Positions 57,147 to 64,000 of a DNA stretch of 64,000 nucleotides are shown piece by piece. The notes beneath the pieces were generated by a model, which saw only the letters and a program-made list of their open reading frames with translations, searched no databases and was not told the DNA's origin. The stretch is from Sinomonas cellulolyticus (lineage in GTDB: Bacteria > Actinomycetota > Actinomycetes > Actinomycetales > Micrococcaceae), in contig NZ_BNCM01000002.1 of NCBI RefSeq assembly GCF_014656475.1, positions 62,001-126,000 of the forward strand, in the 5' to 3' direction. Position 1 is the stretch's first letter. The number at the start of each line of letters is the position of its first letter. A program made the position numbers and the translations under genes.

Positions 57147-58706
57147 ATGGCCATGAGTACGCTCTCGGGCGCGGAGCCGCGTACCGGGCACAGCTGGCTC
57201 CACCCCGACACGTGGCACCTGCGCACCAAGCTGGTCGCCGTGACCACGCTGCTCCTCGTGGGCATCTGCACGGTGGTCGGCACCGTCCTGTACGCGAGCA
57301 TGGAGCGCGTGCTGACCCAGCAGCTCGACAGCCAGCTCGCCCAGGCCAGCTACCGTGCGGCGGAGTTCAGCAGCCCCTCCACTACCGGCACTCCTCGCAG
57401 GAACCCGATCGAGGCACCCGGCCAGGGCGCCGGAACCCTCAACGCGCGGATCAGCAACGGCGTCCTCGTCACGAGCAGCCTCATCACCTCGGACGGCAGG
57501 GTCGCCTCCCCCACGGCGTCCGACGCCGCGCAGCTGGCCTCCGTACCCATCTCGCCCGCGCGGTCCGGGCCGGGGAGGCCGGGCGCCGACGAGCTCACCC
57601 CCGTGGACCGCAAGCTCAGCGCCGGCACCTACCGCCTGGTTGCCGTGCAGACCGAGTACGGGGACGTGGTGGTCACGGGGCTTCCCATGGCCGCCACCGA
57701 GGCGACCCTCGGCTCCCTCGTGCTCACAACAGTCATCGTCTCGCTCGGCGGCCTCATGCTCGTGGGGCTGCTGGGCACCATCATCATCCGGCGCACCATG
57801 AAGCCGCTCGACCAGCTCTCGCACGTGGCCGGTCAGGTCGCGCAGCTGCCGCTCGACGCCGGCGAGGTCGCCCTCGCGGTGCGAGTCCCGGCGTCGGCCG
57901 CGAACCCCGGCACCGAGGTGGGCCAAGTCGGCAATGCCCTCAACCGCATGCTCGACAACGTCTCAGGCGCGCTCGAGGCGCGGCAGGCGTCCGAGATGAA
58001 GGTGCGCCAGTTCGTCGCGGACGCCTCCCACGAGCTGCGCACGCCGCTCACCGCGATCCGCGGGTACACGGATATGCTGCGGCTCACCGAACCGCTCACG
58101 GAGCAGGGCGCCGAGTCGCTCGGGCGCGTGGAGACGCAGTCGCTGCGCATGTCCCGGCTGGTCGAGGACCTCCTGACGCTTGCCCGGCTCGACGAGGGCC
58201 AACCGCTCAAGCGCGGGCCCGTGGACCTCACGCAGCTCGTCGTCGAGACCGTGACGGACCAGAAGGTCATCGCGCCGGACCACACCTGGCGGCTCGAGCT
58301 GCCCGACGAGCCGCTCGAGATCACGGCCGACGGCGCCAAGCTGCACCAGGTGCTCGTCAACCTCCTCAGCAACGCCCGCAAGCACACCCCGCCCGGGACC
58401 ACCGTGACGGCCTCCGCCGGACGCTCCGCCCGCGGGGATGCGGTGCTGACCGTGACCGACGACGGCCCCGGCATCCCCCCCGACCTGCAGCGCACGGTCT
58501 TCTCGCGGTTCACCCGGGCCGACAAGGCCCGCGCCGCAGGCGGCGAGGGGTCCACCGGGCTCGGGCTCTCGATCGTGGAGGCGATCGTGAAGGCGCACGG
58601 CGGCTCCATCGACCTCACCTCGCGTCCGGGTCGGACCGAGTTCGCGGTGTACCTCCCGGCCACGCCGGTGTCGCAGCCGGTCCCAACACCCGCTCCGGCC
58701 GCTTAG
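57147..58706 (+). CDS. HAMP-domain sensor histidine kinase
   Basis: 519 residues. Two membrane helices (about 26-48 and 192-214) bracket an extracellular sensor of about 140 residues; HAMP (RRTMKPLDQLSHVAGQVAQL); HisKA with H295 in VADASHELRTPLTAIRGYTDML; HATPase_c with NLLSNARKHTPPGT (N box), DDGPGIPPD and GLGLSIVEAIV. The start ATG 57147 (or 57153) follows GAGGGAAG. Phosphorylates the preceding regulator. Signal unknown. Confidence 0.95.
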   Translation: MAMSTLSGAEPRTGHSWLHPDTWHLRTKLVAVTTLLLVGICTVVGTVLYASMERVLTQQLDSQLAQASYRAAEFSSPSTTGTPRRNPIEAPGQGAGTLNARISNGVLVTSSLITSDGRVASPTASDAAQLASVPISPARSGPGRPGADELTPVDRKLSAGTYRLVAVQTEYGDVVVTGLPMAATEATLGSLVLTTVIVSLGGLMLVGLLGTIIIRRTMKPLDQLSHVAGQVAQLPLDAGEVALAVRVPASAANPGTEVGQVGNALNRMLDNVSGALEARQASEMKVRQFVADASHELRTPLTAIRGYTDMLRLTEPLTEQGAESLGRVETQSLRMSRLVEDLLTLARLDEGQPLKRGPVDLTQLVVETVTDQKVIAPDHTWRLELPDEPLEITADGAKLHQVLVNLLSNARKHTPPGTTVTASAGRSARGDAVLTVTDDGPGIPPDLQRTVFSRFTRADKARAAGGEGSTGLGLSIVEAIVKAHGGSIDLTSRPGRTEFAVYLPATPVSQPVPTPAPAA

Positions 58707-58778
58707 GGCGGATGCGGGCGCGGCGCACTGACCGCTCGCTGGCGGCAGGCCCTGCCCGGCATGGCAGGCCGTGGCGCC

Positions 58779-58850
58779 GGCCTGCTGTGCCGGTCACGGC
58801 CTGCTGTGCCGGTCACGGCCTGCTGTGCCGGTCACGGCCTGCTGTGGCGG
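58779..58850 (+). repeat. 19-bp tandem repeat, 3.7 copies
   Basis: Three identical units GGCCTGCTGTGCCGGTCAC (58779-58797, 58798-58816, 58817-58835) and a truncated, diverged fourth. Non-coding, between the kinase gene and the convergent exporter gene. Confidence 0.9.
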
Positions 58851-58888
58851 TTTCCCCCAGCCTCGGCGCGCGGCTCGCGCCGGCCCAG

Positions 58889-59782
58889 CTAGGTCATCGA
58901 CGCCGACTGGCCCGCTTCCACCGGCTCGGCCTCGCGCACACTCCGTCGGGTCGCCATGAACACGCCCGCAAGCACAAGGATCGCCCCGAGCCCGATAAGC
59001 GGCGTCAGCGGGTCGCCGTGGAGACTCACGCCGAGCGCGAGGGCCACGACGGGGTTGACATAGGCGATCGCTGTCGCACGCGCGGGGCCCGCCTCCGAGA
59101 TCAGGCGGAAGAACAGCAGGAACGCGAGGGCGGTGCACAGCAGGCCGAGGAGCACGAGCGAGCCGGTCGCGAGTCCGGACGGCGATGCGGAGGGCCAGGA
59201 TGCCGCGGCGAAGGGCGCCGCAAGCACCGCACTGATGCTCAGGCAGGCCGCCGTGAGCGGCAGGGCCGGGACCTCGCGCAGCTTCGTCGCGGCGATCTGC
59301 GGCGCCACCGCGTAGCAGACGGCCACAAGCAGCATCTCCGCCACCGGCCATGCGCCAGAGGCCTCCATCCCGCCCCCGCCGAGCGCGGCGACACCGGCCA
59401 CGGCGACCACGAGCCCCACGATCCGCAACCGGCCGATCCGCTTCTCGAGGCCGATCAGTCGCGCGACCACGAGCGCGAGCACCGGCGCGAATGCGATGAG
59501 GAGGCCCGCGAGCGAGCTCGTGATGAACCGCTCGGCATCGCTGAGCAGGAACCACGCCCCGACCATCTCCAGCAGCGCGAACGCGAGCACCGCCCACCGG
59601 TGCTCCCATACGGTGCGCATCCCGCGCCGGGCGAACGGCAGAAGCACGACGGCGCCGATCGCCGTGCGCGCGAACACCACCACGGCGGGGCTCACCTCAG
59701 CCACGGCCTGGCTGATCAGCAGATAGGGCACTCCCCAGATCAGGCTCATGGCCACAAACAGGATCCACGCGCGGCGGCTCAT
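58889..59782 (-). CDS. EamA-family (DMT) transporter
   Basis: 297 residues from ATG 59782 (MSRRAWILFVAMSLIWGVPYLLISQAVAEVSP), a typical start for this family. About ten membrane helices in two repeated halves, each with the EamA pattern (for example PAVVVFARTAIGAVVLLPF; ARATAIAYVNPVVALALGV). Drug/metabolite exporters of the inner membrane; substrate unknown. Divergent from the glycosyltransferase gene. Confidence 0.9.
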   Translation of the reverse strand: MSRRAWILFVAMSLIWGVPYLLISQAVAEVSPAVVVFARTAIGAVVLLPFARRGMRTVWEHRWAVLAFALLEMVGAWFLLSDAERFITSSLAGLLIAFAPVLALVVARLIGLEKRIGRLRIVGLVVAVAGVAALGGGGMEASGAWPVAEMLLVAVCYAVAPQIAATKLREVPALPLTAACLSISAVLAAPFAAASWPSASPSGLATGSLVLLGLLCTALAFLLFFRLISEAGPARATAIAYVNPVVALALGVSLHGDPLTPLIGLGAILVLAGVFMATRRSVREAEPVEAGQSASMT

Positions 59783-59971
59783 CCGGCCATCACCTGCGTG
59801 GCAGAGGTCTGCATCACGCGGCCACTCTATGCCCGGGCGCCGAGACCGATGAACGATTCGGGCACGGCCGAATCGTGCGAGCCACGCCGAATCGCCCCGG
59901 CCGCCGCGCTCACAGTTGGGGCACAGGATCCCTGTACCGGCGTCACATGCCGGTCCGGGAAAGTCGTAGGC

Positions 59972-61360
59972 ATGACGCTCACGGATCCCGCCCTCACTGG
60001 CACCTCGGATGCCCCAGCCGCCGGTGCAGGCGAGCCGACAGACCCGGCGGACGGCGGCGTCGTGCGTTCCGAGGGGAATGCGGGACCAAGACTTCCGATG
60101 CTCCGGCCCGGGACCGCCATCGATACCGCCGCACTGGACGCGGCAGGCATCCCCGTCCTGGACGTCACCATCCCCGTGTACAACGAGGAGAAGGACCTCG
60201 AGGAGTGTGTCCGCCGCCTCCACGCGCACTTGGGGCGCACGTTCGAGCACGGCTTCCGCATCACCGTCGCGGACAACGCCTCCACCGACGCCACGCTGCG
60301 GGTGGCCGAGCGGCTCGCCCGCGAGCTGCGGGAGGTCCGAGCCGTCCACCTCGACCAGAAGGGCCGTGGCAATGCGCTGCGGCGCGTCTGGCTCGCCTCG
60401 GACGCGCCGGTGCTCGCCTACATGGACGTTGACCTCTCCACCGACCTCGCCGCGCTCGGCCCGCTCGTCGCGCCTCTGCTGTCGGGGCACTCCGACCTCG
60501 CGATCGGGACCCGCCTGGCCAGAAGCTCGCGGGTGATCCGCGGGCCGAAGCGAGAGTTCGTCTCGCGCTCCTACAACTTCCTCCTGCACTCCCTCATGGG
60601 TGCGGGGTTCTCCGACGCCCAGTGCGGGTTCAAGGCCATCCGCGCGGACGTGGCCCAGGAGCTCCTCCCCCACACGCTGGACACGGCGTGGTTCTTCGAC
60701 ACGGAGCTGCTCGTCCTGGCCGAGCGCTGCGGGCTGCGCTGCCACGAGGTTCCCGTGGACTGGACCGACGATCCGGACTCCAAGGTGGACGTCCTGCGCA
60801 CCGCCGTCGACGACCTCCGCGGCATGTACCGCCTCACCCAGGACATGGCCCGCGGCCGGATCCCGCTCGCCGAGCTGCGCGCCGCCCTGGCCCGCGGGCC
60901 GCTGCCCGCCTGCGAGCGCACGGCCGAGGCGGGACGGCGCCAGAGCCTGTTCGGCCAGCTCGCCCGCTTCGGCGCGATCGGAGTCGCCTCAACCTTGGCC
61001 TACGCTGCCCTGTTCCTGCTCGGGCGCGAGTTCATGGACGCCCAGGCCGCGAACTTCGCCGCCCTCCTGATCACGGCCGTGGCGAACACGGCCGCGAACC
61101 GGCGCTTCACCTTCGGGGTGCTCGGTGCGGAGCGGCTGGGCCGGCACCATCTCGAGGGCCTCATGGTCTTCGGGATCGGCTGGGCCCTGACCGCAGGCGC
61201 GCTCGCCTGGATGCACACGCTCACCAACCCGGCCAGGTGGCTCGAGCTCGCGGTGCTCGTCGTGGCCAACCTCGCCGCGACCGCCGTCAAGTTCCTCCTC
61301 TTCCGCCACTGGGTGTTCCGCAGGCGGCGCGAACCGCTGGTCGCCGCCTCCCGGACCTGA
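59972..61360 (+). CDS. GT2 glycosyltransferase - GtrA fusion
   Basis: 462 residues, ATG 59972. N-terminal GT2 domain: VTIPVYNEEKDLEECV, ADNASTDAT, YMDVDLSTDL (DXD), RGPKREFVSRSYN. The C-terminal about 140 residues are a GtrA-like domain with four membrane helices (LARFGAIGVASTLAYAALFLL ... LFRHWVFRRRREP). Such fusions transfer sugars from UDP- or GDP-sugars to polyprenyl phosphate and flip or anchor the lipid-linked sugar. The following GT39 genes would use the lipid-linked sugar. Confidence 0.92.
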   Translation: MTLTDPALTGTSDAPAAGAGEPTDPADGGVVRSEGNAGPRLPMLRPGTAIDTAALDAAGIPVLDVTIPVYNEEKDLEECVRRLHAHLGRTFEHGFRITVADNASTDATLRVAERLARELREVRAVHLDQKGRGNALRRVWLASDAPVLAYMDVDLSTDLAALGPLVAPLLSGHSDLAIGTRLARSSRVIRGPKREFVSRSYNFLLHSLMGAGFSDAQCGFKAIRADVAQELLPHTLDTAWFFDTELLVLAERCGLRCHEVPVDWTDDPDSKVDVLRTAVDDLRGMYRLTQDMARGRIPLAELRAALARGPLPACERTAEAGRRQSLFGQLARFGAIGVASTLAYAALFLLGREFMDAQAANFAALLITAVANTAANRRFTFGVLGAERLGRHHLEGLMVFGIGWALTAGALAWMHTLTNPARWLELAVLVVANLAATAVKFLLFRHWVFRRRREPLVAASRT

Positions 61361-61414
61361 CCGGCCGCGCGGAACCCAGACCTCCCCACGTCACACCCCA
61401 GAAGAGCTTGGACC

Positions 61415-63490
61415 ATGACAACCTCCCTCACCCCAGACAGCGCGGCTGCGCCCGCCCAGGACGAGCGCACGACGGCGGCCGCTTCCCGCCGTCGTGCGCC
61501 TGCCCTGGGCGGGGGGACAGCCGGATGGCGGCGCTTCGCCTTCGGCACCGACCAGCCCCGCTGGGTGCGCCCCTCCGCGTTCTCCCTCGTGGTCGCCTCC
61601 GGGTTCCTGTATCTGTGGAACCTGACCAACTCCGGATGGGCCAACGAGTTCTATGCCGCGGCCATCCAGGCTGGCAGCAAGGACTGGACCGCGTGGTTCT
61701 TCGGCTCGCTCGATGCCGGCAACGCGATCACCGTGGACAAGCCGCCTGCCGCATTCTGGATCCCGGGCCTGCTGGGCAGGATCTTCGGCTTCAGCTCCTT
61801 CACGATGCTCCTGCCCGAGGCGCTCATGGGCGTGGCGTCCGTGGCGCTCCTGTACGCGGCCGTGAAGCGGGTGAGCGGGCCGGCCGCGGGGCTCATCGCC
61901 GGGGGCGCGCTCGCCGCCACACCGGTCGCGGCCCTCATGTTCCGGTTCAACAACCCGGACGCGATGCTCACGTTCTGCCTCGTAGCGGCGGCCTACATGA
62001 CCGTCCGGGCCATCGAGAAGGCCGGCTGGAAGTGGCTCGTGGGCGCCGGCGCGCTGCTGGGACTGGCGTTCCTGACCAAGATGCTCGCCGGCCTCATCAT
62101 CGTCCCGGCCCTCGGGCTAGCGTACCTGTGGGCTGCGCCGACCCCGCTGCGGCGGCGCCTGCTCCACCTGCTCGGCGCCCTCGGCTCCCTTGCGGCCGTC
62201 TCAGGCGCGTACATCCTCGCCTTCACCCTGACGCCCACGAGCGTGCGCCCCTACATGGCCGGCTCGCAGACCAACAGCTTCCTCGAGCTCACGTTCGGGT
62301 ACAACGGCCTCGCACGGATCTTCGGCAATCGCGGAGGCGGAGGACAGGGCGCCTTCCGCGGGCAGGCGGCCGACGCCGGTGCTGCCGCCGGCGGATTCGC
62401 GGGCGGCGCGCTCGCCGGCGGTGCACCGGGCGGCCCCGGCGGCGGGGGCTTCGGCGGGGCAGCAGGCATCACCCGCATGTTCGGCCCGACCTTCGGCGCC
62501 GAGATCTCCTGGCTGCTGCCTGCGGCGCTGCTCCTGCTGGTCGCCGGGCTGTGGTTCACGCGCCGCGCCGTGCGGACGGACCGGGTGCGGGCCTCGCTCA
62601 TCGTGTGGGGCGGCTGGACCGTCCTCACCGCGACGGTCTTCTCGTTCATGACCGGCACGGTGCACAACTACTACGCGATCGCCCTCGCGCCGGGCATCGC
62701 GGGAGTCGTGGGCATCGGAGCGGTCGAGCTGTGGCGGGGCCGGGCCTACTGGGCCCCGCGGATCATCCTCGCCGTGGCAGTGCTCGGCACGAGTGTCTGG
62801 ACGTCGGTGCTCCTGGGCCGCGACGCCTCGTGGCTCCCGTGGCTTCAGGTGGCGGTCGTGGTGCTCGGCGTGCTCGCGGCGCTCGGCCTCGTCCTCCGGG
62901 TCGACCGCTTCCGGGCAGCGGGCATGCAGGCGGGCGCGCTGGCGCTCGCCGTCGTCGCGCTGCTCGCGGGGGGCCTCGGCCCGGCCGCGTTCACGATTGC
63001 CACGGCCTCCGTGGGGCACAGCGGAGCGATCCCGACATCCGGGCCATCCGGCGGAGACGGCTTCGGCAGCCGAGCGGGGTTCGCCCAGTTCCGCGACCGT
63101 ACAGGCGCCCGGCCCGACGGCTCCGGGCAGGGAGGCCCGGGCGAGGGCGCGGCGGCCTCGCCCGAGCTGGTCAGCCTCCTGCAGGCCACCACCACGAAGT
63201 GGTCGGCGGCCACGACCGGCGCCAACTCAGCCGCGTCGCTTGAGCTCGCCTCGAACACCAACGTCATTGCGATGGGCGGCTTCATGGGCAGCGACCCCTA
63301 CCCCACGCTGGACGAGTTCAAGGCCATGGTCGCCAACGGGCAGGTCACGTACTTCATCGCCGGCGGCGGCATGGGCGGCGGCTTCGCAGGCCGCGGCGGG
63401 AGCGACTCCTCGGCGATCGCGCAGTGGGTCGAGGCCACCTTCCAGGCGCAGACGGTCGGCTCCAGCACCGTCTACAAGCTGGTGGGCTGA
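61415..63490 (+). CDS. GT39/ArnT-like polyprenol-sugar glycosyltransferase
   Basis: 691 residues, ATG 61415. After a basic N-terminus, multiple membrane helices and the family loop NAITVDKPPAAFWIPGL with acidic residue early (NEFYAAAIQAG). An internal Gly/Ala-rich stretch (about 308-350) replaces an extracellular loop, and the C-terminus is soluble and Gly-rich (YFIAGGGMGGGFAGRGG). Acts outside the membrane to glycosylate proteins or lipids from polyprenyl-phosphate sugars. A terminator-like hairpin lies at codons 17-29. The next gene overlaps by 1 nt. Confidence 0.9.
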   Translation: MTTSLTPDSAAAPAQDERTTAAASRRRAPALGGGTAGWRRFAFGTDQPRWVRPSAFSLVVASGFLYLWNLTNSGWANEFYAAAIQAGSKDWTAWFFGSLDAGNAITVDKPPAAFWIPGLLGRIFGFSSFTMLLPEALMGVASVALLYAAVKRVSGPAAGLIAGGALAATPVAALMFRFNNPDAMLTFCLVAAAYMTVRAIEKAGWKWLVGAGALLGLAFLTKMLAGLIIVPALGLAYLWAAPTPLRRRLLHLLGALGSLAAVSGAYILAFTLTPTSVRPYMAGSQTNSFLELTFGYNGLARIFGNRGGGGQGAFRGQAADAGAAAGGFAGGALAGGAPGGPGGGGFGGAAGITRMFGPTFGAEISWLLPAALLLLVAGLWFTRRAVRTDRVRASLIVWGGWTVLTATVFSFMTGTVHNYYAIALAPGIAGVVGIGAVELWRGRAYWAPRIILAVAVLGTSVWTSVLLGRDASWLPWLQVAVVVLGVLAALGLVLRVDRFRAAGMQAGALALAVVALLAGGLGPAAFTIATASVGHSGAIPTSGPSGGDGFGSRAGFAQFRDRTGARPDGSGQGGPGEGAAASPELVSLLQATTTKWSAATTGANSAASLELASNTNVIAMGGFMGSDPYPTLDEFKAMVANGQVTYFIAGGGMGGGFAGRGGSDSSAIAQWVEATFQAQTVGSSTVYKLVG
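61465..61499 (+). other. Terminator-like hairpin inside a coding sequence
   Basis: A 14-bp perfect stem GCGCACGACGGCGG (61465-61478) and CCGCCGTCGTGCGC (61486-61499) with loop CCGCTTC, near the 5' end of the GT39 gene. Encodes the hydrophilic ERTTAAASRRRAP. Confidence 0.8.
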
Positions 63491-64000
63491 TGGCGGGCAC
63501 TCTCGGCTTCGAGTCTCCCGGGATCCGCCCGGGGGCCGCGGATCTGCCAACGGCCGGGGACCGGCCGGCGGCGCGCGGTACGGCCTCCGCGGAACGGCCC
63601 AGGACCCTCCGGACCGCATGGGGTGCGGCGCGGCGGCGGGCAGAGCTCGCCGTCGTCCTCGCCGCGGTCGCGGCCCTGTACCTGTGGAACCTGGCGGCCA
63701 ACGGCTGGGCGAACGCCTTCTACGCGGCCGCCGCCCAGGCGGGCAGCCAGAACTGGGAGGCGTTCTTCTTCGGGTCCTCGGACGCGGCGAACTCGATCAC
63801 CGTGGACAAGCCGCCGGCCTCGCTGTGGATCGTGGACCTCGCGGTCAGGGTGTTCGGGCTCAACTCGTGGTCGATCCTCGTGCCCGAGGTGCTCATGGGC
63901 GTGGGGACGGCGTGGATCCTGTACCTCGCGGTCCGCCGCGCCGTCCTGGCGGCGACCGGAAGCGGCCCAGCGGCCCACCGCGCGGGGCTCCTGGCCGCCG
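63490..64000 (+). CDS. Second GT39/ArnT-like glycosyltransferase (3' end cut)
   Basis: ATG 63490 overlaps the previous stop (TGATG). 170 codons are visible: basic N-terminus, membrane helix (AELAVVLAAVAALYLWNLAANGW), NAFYAAAAQAGSQNWEAFFFGSSDAANSITVDKPPASLW and the start of the next helices. It is a paralogue of the gene just before it, sharing the AITVDKPPA-type loop. The rest lies beyond the window. Confidence 0.9.
   Translation, partial: MAGTLGFESPGIRPGAADLPTAGDRPAARGTASAERPRTLRTAWGAARRRAELAVVLAAVAALYLWNLAANGWANAFYAAAAQAGSQNWEAFFFGSSDAANSITVDKPPASLWIVDLAVRVFGLNSWSILVPEVLMGVGTAWILYLAVRRAVLAATGSGPAAHRAGLLAA

Noticed and set aside
57212..59971. Plus-strand frame open upstream of the GT2-GtrA gene through the kinase gene
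   Set aside because: It is an alternative frame of the kinase and of antisense exporter DNA; the GT2 domain has its own start at 59972.

Overview
The window is about 64 kb of very GC-rich actinobacterial chromosome. Gene content and synteny point to a Micrococcaceae relative (Arthrobacter/Sinomonas-like): HspR-type HAIR operator before a Clp ATPase, c-di-AMP (ydaO) riboswitch before a secreted cell-wall enzyme, GTP-type PEP carboxykinase, class II tRNA-Ser genes, many GTG starts, TAnnnT -10 boxes directly before start codons, and perfect-stem terminators without U-tracts. The assignment is inference; there is no 16S rRNA in the window. Most of it is ordinary core chromosome with three tRNA genes, one insertion sequence, one broken gene and several short tandem repeats.

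Left part (1-25 kb): truncated cstA and a quinone oxidoreductase on the minus strand; tRNA-Ser(TGA); a decayed DUF559-type gene; a VOC protein; a secreted nuclease plus secreted 5'-nucleotidase pair (extracellular nucleic-acid/phosphate scavenging); an FAD/NAD(P)-binding protein divergent from an S9 peptidase; tRNA-Ser(GCT); a double-membrane-anchored secreted protein; a RecQ helicase with a C-terminal phosphoribosyltransferase-like motif; a TPP enzyme; a phosphohexomutase; nsrR and hmp (nitric-oxide sensing and detoxification); and an NmrA-type reductase/oxidoreductase divergent pair around a perfect HxlR-like operator.

Middle (25-47 kb): poxB divergent from a HAIR-controlled Clp ATPase, a rifampin-phosphotransferase-like enzyme, pckG, tRNA-Arg(ACG) whose 3' end is the target of a complete 1.37-kb IS481-type element with a 16-bp target duplication, then a coherent sialic-acid utilisation locus: a GntR/FCD regulator divergent from a dipeptide-type ABC importer (binding protein, permease, permease-ATPase fusion, ATPase), N-acetylneuraminate lyase, ROK kinase and ManNAc-6-P epimerase. 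The kinase carries a 15-bp in-frame minisatellite, and eight 19-bp tandem repeats follow the operon.

Right part (46-64 kb): a flavin disulfide reductase; a TetR-autoregulated operon pairing a P-loop-less ABC-like protein with a YhgE/Pip membrane protein; a SixA phosphatase; an orphan winged-helix regulator; a long regulatory region with a CRP-type site, GTAACAAT direct repeats and a c-di-AMP riboswitch controlling a secreted transglycosylase-like protein; a two-component system divergent from a disordered membrane protein; an EamA exporter; and a GT2-GtrA plus two GT39 glycosyltransferases that run off the right edge.

A hairpin family with the core ACGACGG recurs after several genes in the window and once inside a coding sequence.
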